The position numbers and the translations under genes are program-made. A stretch of 51,533 bases of DNA. Origin: Paramecium tetraurelia. Lineage: Eukaryota > Ciliophora > Oligohymenophorea > Peniculida > Parameciidae. The notes beneath the pieces are model-generated. The model saw nothing but the letters and a program-made list of their open reading frames with translations. It was not told where the DNA came from and did no database searches. The stretch covers positions 1-51,533 of the forward strand of contig NW_001799051.1 in NCBI RefSeq assembly GCF_000165425.1, in the 5' to 3' direction. Below are positions 26,592-37,133 of this stretch, in pieces; position 1 is the stretch's first letter, and every line of letters starts with the position of its first letter.

Positions 26592-28278
26592 TCATTCTAG
26601 GATTCCTTCAAAAAAGTCACCCCTTGGACTTGCCAAATCAACCAATCTGTTACTCCTTACTATTGAAAGTGGTTCTTTCTAAAAAAACTGAAACATCGCA
26701 TTTTATGGTGATTGCAACTCACACATTTAATTACACTTCTTTAACTTTGGCAGTTAAATCTGATGCAATTCTTAATCCAAGATTTCAGAATTAATTACCT
26801 CTTCATCCAAATTATACTGTGACATTATCTCATCACATTAAATTTGGAGATTGAGATTGTGTTATTTTATTGTGGACAGAAGTGATGCTTAGAGTGAAGT
26901 GCTATACTCACTTATTTAATCAAAAAAAGGATGTTAAAGAGCCTTTCTAGCACTTGTTCTAAGCTTTGGATCCTTCCTTAACAATTAATTTAGTAAATTC
27001 TCATTAAAATATGATTAATTAATACAATTGAATCCTCTGTAATATAATGATGATCCATGGGCAATTTTAAATCAATTTCACATTTTTTATTAGCTCTCAA
27101 AACTTCATCAAATGAGTTGCCATTGAAGATGCTCCTTCCAGTCAGAAGCTTATACAATATACACCCACAACTAAAGACGTCCACCTTTGTAGTGTATTTG
27201 CTACCCACATTAGTAGTTAAGACTTCTGGAGCTACGTAGCCTGGAGTTCCACATTTTGGAAATAAATATCTAAATGTAGTTGTGATGATAGAATACTTAT
27301 CCAAAGTTTCAATTGTAGCCAATCCAAAATCGACTAGAACCAGGGTAAAATAGTCATTCCTCTTGGCGAACATCATGTTGTCAGGTTTTAAATCTCTATG
27401 GATTATCTAAATTATCCTTTGAGATTACCTTATGGGAATGCAATAAAGCAACACTTTATAGTAGTTTCGCAATTATTATTTTAATGTTTTGAACTGGTAA
27501 GCGCTTATCAGGGAGACCCTAAATGTTTAGAAAATCATTAGTTACCTTTGCTCTTTCTATTTCTTCGCTCAGACTTTGTCCCTCTAAATATTCGGTCACT
27601 AAGTAATAGGTATGATCTCCTTCGTAGATCTCCCTTAAAATCAGAAAGTTGGATGAATAGGCAGATATAATTTTAAGGATTGACACTTCCATATTATAGG
27701 CTTCCTAAATTGTTTATAAATGAATATGATTACTAATCCTGAACCTTTATCGGTTTAATTTAAAAACGATTTCTCAATAGCTTTTATCGCATAGACTTTT
27801 GAATTAATAACATTTTAAGCGCTGTATACCTAAATATTTCAAAATTATTTTACTTTTGCTGAACTGCCTTTTCCAATCTGTAAAAGGGGTATATAAATAT
27901 CCCCAATACCTTCGTAAGTAACTTTTAAATTTAAGATGTCTTTGAATCTATGATACTATTACGTTTTACCGAAGCAAATCTAATGGATCAGCACACAAAG
28001 TCTTAAATTTGTTTTTGTACGGAAAAACGAAGGACAGTAAAATCACTCCATCTTTTAACTTTTTCAAGTTCCAATTGATCTTTGTTGAAAGTTTTAAGTA
28101 GATTTTATATTTTGGGGACTAAGTATCTTTAGACTAAACATTTTTCATAATTATTTCTTACACTGCCAATTGTAAAATACTCTTAGAACACAGTTACATA
28201 ATATTGTTTATCTCGAAAAAAGTGTTTACGAATTCCAACAAATTACAATTTAGCATCTTTGTATTCAATATAATCCAT
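26592..28278 (-). CDS. serine/threonine kinase with N-terminal PH-like region
   Basis: Predicted 493 residues after eight introns (28, 22, 24, 29, 27, 22, 27, 26 nt), one of which ends GAG. The N-terminal ~110 residues (KQYYVTVFQEYFTIGS, then SPKYKIYLKLSTKINWNL) look like a pleckstrin-homology-type beta fold, a guess by pattern. Kinase motifs: QIGKGSSAKVYSA, YAIKAIEKS, HRDLKPDNMMF, LVDFGLAT, CGTPGYVAPEV, KVDVFSCGCILYKLLTG, DPKLRTSARKALQHPFF. The domain looks catalytically complete (the glycine loop is GKGSSAKV). An acidic/hydrophobic C-terminal tail of about 100 residues ends at TGA 26592. No calcium-binding EF-hands. Followed on the same strand by the pump pseudogene and preceded, 79 bp away, by another kinase gene. 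Confidence 0.88.
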
Positions 28279-28357
28279 TTGAGTGTGATATACAACTAAT
28301 TAATTTTAACAAAACAATTATAATAAATAAAAACAAAAATATAAATTTCCTTTACTT

Positions 28358-29512
28358 TCAATAAAAATATCTTTTTTCAACTCTGAAAGCAGGATTATTT
28401 TGATCCAAAGCAGAACTTCTAACTATCATTGGATGCTAAACTCCTTGGTTTAGATTATTCTATTTAAAAGGGGACTCCGTGTATAAAGATTTAGCAGTAA
28501 ACTTATAATTGGAAAAACGACTAGAATCCGATACAATGCTAACTCTAGTTGATTCTTGACCTATCGATTTACACTTAATAGGAGTCAATTCAAGAGAATT
28601 CTAACTTTATTTACCTTTCAACATTTTGATGACCCAATCCGAATTCAAAACTTGCTATATATTAATCCGCCTTTGATGAGCTAACATTTATTGAAACAAC
28701 TATAAACACTCTTTAGACACTTTCTCATTGAATTTTATTGATTATTTATTGCATATTTTTTCATTCAACTCTTCCTTCTATTTGGCTCTAAATAACAATT
28801 CACCATGTAACATATACTGTAAATTATAAATGATCGTCATTACATATAACAGTATCCCCAAAGCCCAAATGTCAACGCCTTTGTCATGTTTTTCCTTTTT
28901 AATTACCTCTGGAGGCATATATTGCGTAGTGCCACAAGAACACGGTTTGGCTTTGCCACCATTTGGCAAGAAGATTGACCAATTGAAATCGCAAACTTTT
29001 ACATTGCTATTTTACAATAAAATGTTATCAGCTTTTATGTCTCTATGAACTATATCTTTTTCATGCAAATACAAGATAGCTTGGGCTATTTAATAAAAAT
29101 AATGGAAGGCTTCTTCTTCTGTAAATTTTTATTTTTTTTTAATCAATTCCTCTAAGGTTCCTTATCCACAATACTCTAACACTATATATATATTATCTCT
29201 GTCTTCAAAATGTTCGATGTATTCCACAATATTTTTATGTTTACATCCTTATAAATAATTTAATTCATTTAATATGTGCTAAGTCGCAAAAATTTGTTTC
29301 ATATAGCTTTTCGAAATCTATATATGTTAAATAATTACTATTTTAATTGCGAATTTCTTCTTATCAACATGATCCAATACTAATTTAACCTTCCCATAAG
29401 TTCCACTTCCTAACTCAATCTAAAGAACTTCGTATTTATCCTTGAGCAATTTCTTTTGAGGAGCAATTGTTGAAGGTTAAGGAGGCAAGGGATAGAATGG
29501 ATATTAATACAT
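28358..29512 (-). CDS. protein kinase with DFN instead of DFG
   Basis: Predicted 368 residues with introns of 21 and 27 nt (the second ending CAG). Motifs: LGSGTYGKVKLV, FAIKI, HRDIKADNILL, KVCDFNWSIF, CGTTQYMPPEV, GVDIWALGILLYYMLHGELLF. The invariant Gly of the DFG metal-binding motif is Asn (GAT TTC AAT). The DFxWS context and the activation segment are Aurora-like or aPK-like, suggesting divergence from the Aurora-type lineage. Lys, HRD Asp and DFG Asp are all present, so some activity is possible, but the Asn may alter the activation loop switch. A Ser/Asn-rich tail of about 100 residues closes the protein. Standard-code frame 28830-29048 on the other strand is a shadow. Confidence 0.88.
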
Positions 29513-29732
29513 TCTCAATGAAAAATAAATATATATAAATATTAATTTGATTTCTTAGTTCCAAAACCTTGTTAATCGATCCTCTTAATATGTCTAAACA
29601 TCATTAAGTGGAGAAATTTACTTAATTGATGTTTTTTAAAACACACTTGATTTAAATCAATAAGTTCTGTTTCAAAAATTAAATGATAATTTATAAAATG
29701 GGAATTTTAAGTAGTATTAATAAATTTAATTT

Positions 29733-30830
29733 ATGAAAATAATTATCAAAACCTTAAGTGGATAAACTTTTGAACTTGAAGTACAGCCAACAGATTCAGT
29801 AACTCTGATTTTCAAATTAGGTTCTAAATATCAAAGAAAAAATTGAAAAGGTTAAATAATTCGAAATCGCATAATAAAAACTTTTAAGAAAAGGAACTCT
29901 TTTAGTTGATGATTAAACTGTTGGAGATTTAGGAATCTAAGAAAAAGACTTTCTTGTTGTAATGGTCAATGTGAAAGTAATTCATTTTATTTTATCGAGT
30001 AGAAAGGTCCTCCTCAACAATAACCTGTTTAATAATAGGCTCAATAGCCACCTTAATAACCACAACCGGTTTAACCGTAACAACCGATTGAAGTGCCAAA
30101 ACCACTAAACAATCCAACTACATCAAATATGGTGACTGGTTCAGAGTATGATTAAGCCATCCAAAATTTGATTTAAATGGGATTTGCTAAATCTGAATGT
30201 GAAGCAGCAATGAAGGCTGCCTTTAATAATCAAAATAGAGCAATTGAATACTTATTAAATGTAATGAAATAATTTGCGATAAAAGGGTCTTCCTGTAATT
30301 GATCAACCACCTCCACAGCCAGCTTTGAATGCCAACTAGGTAGATTAAAATATATTGCAATTGTTGAGAGAATAATTCATGTAAAATCCATAAGCAGTTC
30401 TTTAGTCAATACAATAATTGTAGCAAACAAACCCATAATTATATTAAGTAAAATAAATAATTATACCAAAATTAGTAAATATAATAAAATCCTGAAACTT
30501 TAATCTAGTTGCTGATGGGAGCTGGTTAAGGTGAAGGAGATGAGATTGAGACAGAAATTACACAAGAAGAAGAATAACAACTCAATTAGTTGATGATGAT
30601 GGGGTTTTCAAAAGAAGATGCATTAGAAGGATTTTTGGCTTGTGATAAAAATGTTGAGACAGCAGCTTCCTATTTATTTGAAAAACAAGCAAGAGGGGAT
30701 TTGTTAAGTAAAAATTAAATTCATTTGAGGCCAACACTATGATAGAGAAGAGAATAATCCTGAAAACTATAATGATGAAGGTAATGAAGGTGAGGAAAAT
30801 GATCAAGATGATGATGATTAATATTATTGA
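29733..30830 (+). CDS. RAD23: Rad23-type ubiquitin receptor (UBL-UBA-STI1-UBA)
   Basis: Predicted 324 residues after five introns (22, 26, 25, 28, 22 nt). Domain order matches Rad23: an N-terminal ubiquitin-like domain (MKIIIKTLSGQTFELEV ... KDFLVVMV), a Gln/Pro-rich linker, UBA1 (IQNLIQMGFAKSECEAAMKA), an STI1-like/XPC-binding segment (LQLLREQFMQNPQAVLQSIQ), UBA2 (LNQLMMMGFSKEDALEGFLA) and an acidic tail (DQDDDD). Rad23 shuttles ubiquitinated proteins to the proteasome and stabilises the XPC repair factor; both uses are inferred from family. Divergent from the DFN kinase with about 220 bp between starts. Confidence 0.93.
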
Positions 30831-31022
30831 ATTCATATGTATATATTCTTAATTTGATTTACATATTTCTTTTTAGGAATCTAGCTAATATGTATTTAGT
30901 CGAGATTCAGAAATTTCCATATAACTTATTATAATCTTAATTGGAATTTATGATGTTTAATAAGAAATAAAAAAAAACTCCTAAATCTATTTCCGTATAA
31001 CTATTTTCTTTTTTAAATACAA

Positions 31023-31355
31023 ATGTCTGGACAATCTCCTATTAGATTTTGTATTCATGTTCTCTCAATCATTGCTTAAGAATACTTTATCTAATCATTT
31101 CAATATGAAAGAAAAACTCATGATTATACAATTAATGATTGGTATCATCCTCATATTACCAACAATTAAATAACGCCATTAAGCTACTTCTTAAGTATAA
31201 GTAGAAACTCAATAGCGAGAGTGTAATTGGAATTAAAATTGAATCTTTTGAAACCTTTAAGAACCATGGAATATAACAATAATATAAATTAGTTAAAAAT
31301 TGTATTCCAATTAATATATCACTATACATATGAAATAGTTTTCATTTCAAAATGA
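31023..31355 (+). CDS. small open frame, unassigned
   Basis: A 110-codon frame, ATG to TGA, with five in-frame TAA/TAG. The sequence (MSGQSPIRFCIHVLSIIAQE...) matches nothing I know, and composition is only moderately protein-like. It overlaps the 3' end of the convergent Costars gene by 14 bases. It may be a real small gene or chance; no intron evidence helps. Confidence 0.3.
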
Positions 31356-31610
31356 TGTCCACATTATCATGTGCACCCTTTAAAAGCATTTAGCCTTAAA
31401 AATCAAGCACATTCTATTTTTTGGCTGCTCTCAAAGTACCAACGAGTGCCATAGAATATTGATATAGAATACTTCATAATATTGTTAAGTTTTTTCGTCA
31501 TTGAATAGCACTCCAAATTTAACAACGTATTTTCCTTCTGCATTCTTTGTACCTAAACGTTGAATATCTTTCTTTAACTCTTCTATTTCTTCTTAAATTT
31601 TCTCTTACAT
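31342..31610 (-). CDS. Costars/ABRACL family protein
   Basis: Predicted 81 residues, the family's standard size. Sequence pattern: EEIEELKKDIQRLGTKNAEG, KYVVKFGVLFNDEKTQQYYE, ALVGTLRAAKKQNVLDF, QGQMLLKGAHDNVDIILK; this aligns over its full length with Costars/ABRACL proteins, small regulators of actin dynamics and cell motility. Between ...YYE and ALVG... a 23-nt insertion (31450-31472) begins with a normal GTATTC donor but ends ...CTATG, with no AG acceptor. Without removing it the frame stops after a few codons. Either a non-canonical splice, a sequencing error or a recent mutation has to be assumed. Start ATG 31610 gives MQEKIQEEIEEL. Confidence 0.82.
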
Positions 31611-31717
31611 AAAATAATTATTTAATAATATTACTCATTTTAATGAAATTTGAATAATGGAGCATAATAATATATAAGAGTTAAAGAATATACATATAAA
31701 TTGGCAAATTATAATTC

Positions 31718-32544
31718 TCAACTAGATGATTTGCTTATTAATGTTGGAGTATAGATCTTCCAATAAAATGTAATTGCCAAGAGAGCTCCTATCCATGGTC
31801 CCATAACAAACATTAATAAGTTTATCATCTGACTCCATCTACCATAATATATACCGTAAAACAATTGCAATCTATGTTTATTCAAAAGTTTACCCAAATG
31901 CAGCTGCAGGATTAAATAAACTATTGCCCATTGTGGCAGTATACCTATAAAGTAGTTATCAAATTATTACTATCTTGCTACAAAATATATAATACTAATG
32001 AACGCTGTTGATTGTATTTAAGTTGTGGTAATTTTAGTGTTTTCTGCTGTTTAAATTTATATGAAAGTGAAGAATATAACTGAGCCTGCAATTTCTGACA
32101 TTAATGTTCCAAAGACTTAATGAGTAGGCAGTCTAGAATTGATAATATTAAATACGATTCATAATAAGGCAAATGATCGCTGTTTGCGAATAATGGCATG
32201 AATAACATCCCTGCAACTAGACTTGCTAGAATTTGAGATCCAATATAATATAAAGTCTTTTTTTTAGAGATAGCTCCATCTATGAATCCAACTAATGTGC
32301 AAATTGGATTGAAGTATCCTCCACTTAGGCGACCAAACAATGTTAGACTAATGAAGTAGACAAGAGATAATCCAAAATTATTTCTACATAAATTTTGCCA
32401 TCATATTTACTCTGCAGCTAAAGCTCCATAAATTACCAACAAGGTGCCTGCTGTCTCGAATACTACGATGTTAGAGATTTAGGCTGCTTCTTTTTCCTTT
32501 GAATCCTCTGGATTGGCTTAGAATTGATTTACTGTAGGTTCCAT
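31718..32544 (-). CDS. aquaporin / MIP-family channel
   Basis: Predicted 242 residues with introns of 27, 23, 26 and 22 nt. Membrane segments include FETAGTLLVIYGALAA, GLSLVYFISLTLF, IGSQILASLVAGMLFMPLFA, LMSEIAGSVIFFTFI, FISIIYFVA and MFVMGPWIGALLAITFYW. The first pore motif is SGGYFNPICTL, so NPA is NPI; the second is MGNSLFNPAAAFG, a normal NPA. It should form a six-helix water or small-solute channel, likely of the contractile vacuole or endomembranes in a freshwater ciliate (inference). The altered first motif hints at a superaquaporin-like subtype. The NPA segment only appears after removing the third intron, which supports the model. Confidence 0.9.
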
Positions 32545-32653
32545 ATTATTTTTATATAATTAATTCAATATAATCAATTTAATTTATTTCTAGTTAGAGT
32601 TTGCATCATTTATTTTTATGACTAAGACATCATTCCTTTTGTTAACTATGATA

Positions 32654-33238
32654 TCAATTGCTTATTATATGAGCATAATTTACTTATTATTCTTAATTTA
32701 TTCTTTTATTTTCAATGCATTCAGCTAACATCACCTTGATGCATCTCCATATTTATTTAAGATTAGGCAGTTGATCTGCAGGGAAATAATCAGGAGGGGA
32801 GCAAGAAACTACTAAGTCTTTTAAACACGAAATAAATTTATTTTGCTCCTTTACTTTCTATTTCTATTCGTTTATTTTGATTAAGCAAAGTGAATGCAAC
32901 TTTGGTTCAAATATGTTTTCCTTATTTATTAATCCAATCTCATTAAAGATTTATGACACAAATGTTTGTAATCTTTGGATATTTGCAAAATTGCCAATCA
33001 TCTTTTCGAGCATTTCAACTTTGTGTTGTAACTTTTATATTTATTCTTCCTATTTCTTGATCAATTCATTTTAATCATTATTCAGAGATACTTCATGCAC
33101 TGAAGAGTAATTCATGTTCTGAAATTGCAGCATGTCTATATCTTCTGATTTAGAACTCTTGTGTTATCGAAATGGTTAGAGACGTGGAGATTATAATGTT
33201 TTAAAAGAGTCATAATTATCGTATGTTTTACATCTCAT
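32654..33238 (-). CDS. small coiled-coil protein, unknown function
   Basis: An uninterrupted 194-codon frame with no intron, ATG 33238 to TGA 32654. The first 40 residues are basic/polar (MRCKTYDNYDSFKTLQSPR); residues ~60-90 form a coiled coil (LIKKQEEQIQKLQHKVEML); a second helical region and a Cys/Pro-containing segment (SCSPPDYFPADQLPNL) follow. No known domain seen. Divergent from the pseudogene starting at 33434, with about 195 bp between. Confidence 0.7.
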
Positions 33239-33433
33239 TTTGAATTATTGAATTTAAAACTATTTGTTATTATTATTATTCTTATTTTAACAATTAATTC
33301 ATCATAAAAAGCATAATATATTAGTATCATTCAATCTATTCAATCTGATTGATCTAATTTTCAAAATCTAAATTTACATCAGCGTTTGTATTGATTTATT
33401 ATTTATTTAATTATAATATCGCAACTAATTGTG

Positions 33434-35320
33434 ATGAGTATCCCAAATTTAATTACTGAATCTCAAGTAAAGACAACATCCGAATAAAAGGGTGAAGTTC
33501 TGATTTTAAAGTTATTGTTGAAGACAATAAGAATAGAATGTTCTGTTTATTGGTTATAAGTATGAATCAGATGCAATCAGAGTTAAGGAACGTTTTAATA
33601 AAACATTTATAATGATGTCCAAGATCTCAGTTGATTTTGCTAATATTGTGGATGGCCCTGCCCTCCCTAAAGTTTGGTCAAGACATACTCCTGGATCATC
33701 AGCATTCTAAGAAATTCACAATATCTAAGAACCACCATTCGCAAAAAAGATGAAGGAAATAAAGAACATGAATGAGAAATAGAACAAGAAACCCCTAAAT
33801 ATGATGAAAAATCGAAGAAATTTTAAGAGTTCTTATAATTAATGAAGACTAATAAAAAAACCAATTAGAGATATCTTGAAATGATAATGAGAATAATTTA
33901 GCAGATTATATATTTGAAAAGATTAAAAAAAGGGAAGCCAAAGTTCTTCAATACCTAAATCTAAGGTACTAGTGAATGACAATGAAAAGACATCACATAT
34001 TACTAATATTCCATATACAAGCATAGAATAGAAATTGAGAACTGTATTTGAAAAATATGGAACTTTTTTTAGTCTAAAAATACCGAAATAAAGAGGAGGA
34101 TCACCTTCAGGTTTTTGTTTTGTTGAATAGTCAATTGGATAACAAGATTATATTTGGAAGAATGTTTCATGTTAGACCTGCGTTAAGAATAACAATTAAA
34201 TAAGAATAATAGTTAAAAAAGGGAAATTAATACTGAAGAAAAGTCGTCATACAAAAAGCTTAAGAAATAATAGATGCATGAGAGACATAATGATAATACA
34301 TCATGGAATACTTTAATCTTAAATCCTAATACCATTATTGAAGGAATGGAATTTGTTAAAGTACTCTTTGGATAAAAGGAAATTTTTCTGAAGAAATGAT
34401 GATATGGCTGCTAAAATGGCTTAAAATGGAAACCTAAGCTATCATTGAACTAAAGATTGGCTTAACAAAATTGATTTGAATATCGATTTTCTTAAAGTTG
34501 AAAAGAATTAATGTGACAGATCAATAATACCATTTTTGTAAAATATATTCAATTTATAGTCGATGAAACAGATTTAAATGAACTTTTTCAGGATTTGGTT
34601 AATTGAATAAAGTTGTCCTTGCTCCAAATAGATCAATTGGAATTATTACTATGCAAGACGATATGCAGACTACTAAGGCTTTTACAAATCTCTAAAATTA
34701 TAAATTTAAAGGATCTATTCTAAATTTAGAATGGGCTACAACAACTTTAATAGGAGAAGTGAATGAAGTAAATCAATAAATTGAGGAATAAGAAAATGAA
34801 TTAACTCGAATGCTTTATGTCAAGAATATTAATGTTTAGTACAACTGTAAAAACTTACTGAAATTTTAGTCCTTAAAGGTGAATGATATTTAAAAAAGTC
34901 ACTATCATTAATAAAGATGGAGTCTTTTAAGGCTACTGATTTATTGAATTTGATAAACCAGAATCTGCCAAAAAAGCATTACGATTAAATAACTTGACTT
35001 TAGATGATCATTTATTGCAAGTAAGCTAAAGTAAATTAAAACCAAAACAAGGTATGAATTCATTATTTTTTAAAAGATTTAAACAAAGAAAATCAAAGTA
35101 AGAAATAGAGCCTACAAACAAACATTTAATCAAAAATTTAACTTTGAAGCAAATGTCTAAGAACTTAGAAGATTGATCAAATAAATATGGTGAACTTAAA
35201 AAATTAGAGCCTCCTAAAAATTTGATGAAGCAGGAGAGGTTTTGCATTTGCTTAATTTCTCAGCATTGAGGGAGCTTAGAATACTGCTGGGTCTTGACAT
35301 AATACACATTTCTATTGTAG
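33434..35320 (+). pseudogene. decayed multi-RRM protein (Mrd1/RBM19-like)
   Basis: Successive pieces of a five- or six-RRM pre-ribosomal RNA-binding protein in the right order: RRM1 (PNLITESQVK, KGEV, DFKVIVEDNKNRMF, IGYKYESDAIRVKERFNKTF), a basic linker, RRM2 (ITNIPYTSIEQKLRTVFEKY and NKIIFGRMFHVRPA), the family-specific SWNTLILNPNTIIEG, a middle RRM (NKVVLAPNRSIGIITM), LYVKNIN...VTIINKDGVFQGY, and the final RRM (FEANVQELRRL, KYGELKKLEPPKN). Lesions: single-base frameshifts in RRM1 on both sides of DFKVIVEDNKNR, an internal deletion in RRM2, TGA where GYGFIEF should have Gly, and several frameshifts in the last RRM. The intact family member processes the small-subunit rRNA and is essential, so a working copy should exist elsewhere. 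Confidence 0.88.
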
Positions 35321-35763
35321 AAGATTATTATTGAATATTCAAAAGAGGAGTGATGTTATTTTCTTGTATATGATCAATTTTATATTGATTTATATTATTT
35401 GTCAAAATATATGTAATGACAATTTTGTACTTCCATTGAATTGGTAACATCTAAAATCCTATGGAATCATGAAATACTTTGCTTTTATAAAAAGAAGATA
35501 GTCTGACAATGATATATACTAATTTTCAAATAAAATTTATAAACATTTTTAAATCAACGCAGTCTTCATGTTGTAAAAGTCATCCTATAACAATTACTCT
35601 TAAAACAAACAAAATTAAGTGTTAAAAAATCACTCCACATAGCAAATTATTTCGAATAATTTTTCTCTCCATAATCAATCAGCTTTATATTGAATAGGTA
35701 CTCAATATTTATTTGAAATACTTGACTGTATAATTTTCTCTATAGAATCATTAATTAAAAAAA
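35321..35763. other. intergenic region
   Basis: About 440 bases of AT-rich DNA between the RRM pseudogene and the transporter gene. No sustained frame, repeat or RNA seen; it presumably carries the transporter promoter near its right end. Confidence 0.5.
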
Positions 35764-37133
35764 ATGAAAATATAGAGATCTGAAGACGATCTATCCTCTA
35801 AATTGCAAGAAGATGGAGTTAATTAATCAGCAGATAATTTAAGCGATGAAGGAGAATTAGAGAAGAGCACATTGCATTATACTTGGTTTGTAAGGACATT
35901 TGGACCAATGAAAAAAGGATCTCTTCGATAATCAGTTATTGCGCTTATGTGTGCCGCAATGGGTTCGGGTATGTTATCCTTTCCATGTAAAATATATTTT
36001 CCTAAAATTCATAGCAAATCCAGTTTAATCTGGATTAATAAATTGTATTTTACTTATGATTATATGTGCATTATTATCCAGATTCTCTATGTAGATATTA
36101 ATGAAATGTGCATTCAAGTATGATTAGCGCTCATATGCAGAATTAGTCAAATTTGCTTTAGGGCCAAGTATCTAAAAATTTTATTCTGTGGATGTTATTT
36201 GTTATACTTTCGGAGCAATTGTTTGTTATTAAATTTTGTTTGTATAACTGGTTTGGTAAGTGTTATTAAAGTTTAACTTTGATGAATCATATAAGGATCA
36301 AGTCAGATATATTGGTGGATCAATTTTTATGATTATAAACTTCCCAATCAGTATGATGAAAGACTTATATTCCTTAAGATATTTCACTCATTTATAAATA
36401 TTAATTATAGCATATATTCTTGTGACTATCGTCATATATTTCTTTATTAATGTTTCAAATACTTTTGATTCAGACAAGATAGTATATTTTGATTTTAACA
36501 TTTAATTAACTAGTACATTTGCGGCAACTTTTTTTGGTTATATTTGCCACTAGTTGATATTCCCAATAAGATCTGAATTAAAAAGATCGACATTGAAGAG
36601 AATGTCTAAAATATTTAATAGAGCCATCGCTTCAGAAGCAATAATTTATTTGACTTTAATGGTTTTTGGATACTTAAGCTTTTTTGATAAAACAGAAAAA
36701 ATTATTATAGATAATTATGATGATATCCCATTTACATTGGCCAAAGCCTTATTTGCTTTTATTATGTTTTTCGCAGTTCCAATCAACTTAAACCCTTCTA
36801 GGTTGACAGTTTTACAATTAATTGACAAGGAAAAAAGTTGGAAGGCTTATGTTATTTGTACAGTAGTTTTATAATATACAACAGGAGTTATTGCAATGAT
36901 ATATCCAAATGTAAAGTAATATATTTTTTTTAATTAGGGCAATTTTTGGTTTGTTAGGAGGGATTTTTGGTATGATTATGGTTATAGTCCTACCATGTGC
37001 ATTGTATATAACCTTAGAATTAAAGGAAGGCAAAAAGTGGTCGGATTCCAATATAATAGTTACATTGTTGATAGGGATTGTTGCGGGAATTTCTGGTTTC
37101 ACAGGAGCAATAGTCAGCTAGATTTATTCATGA
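35764..37133 (+). CDS. amino-acid transporter, AAAP/Aa_trans family
   Basis: Predicted 439 residues with introns of 28 and 22 nt. A cytosolic acidic N-terminus of about 60 residues precedes about eleven hydrophobic segments. The first has the family signature (IALMCAAMGSGMLSFP); later ones include LINCILLMIICALL, VICYTFGAIVCYQILFVQ, FMIINFPISMMKDLYSLRYF, ILIIAYILVTIVIYFFI, AATFFGYICHQLIFPI, LAKALFAFIMFFAVPINLNP, AIFGLLGGIFGMIMVIVLP and LLIGIVAGISGFTG. Proton-coupled amino-acid/auxin permease fold, at the plasma membrane or a vacuole. The second splice must use the internal GTAATA donor (22 nt) rather than the GTAAAG five bases earlier for the frame to continue. Confidence 0.9.

Noticed and set aside
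26592..26950. First taken as the N-terminal part of the calcium-pump pseudogene
   Set aside because: With a 26-nt intron it reads as the C-terminal end of the neighbouring kinase (DPKLRTSARKALQHPFF and tail).
27057..27239. Plus-strand 60-codon frame
   Set aside because: Antisense shadow of the kinase activation-loop region on the minus strand.
36869..37102. Minus-strand 77-codon frame
   Set aside because: Shadow of the C-terminal membrane segments of the amino-acid transporter.
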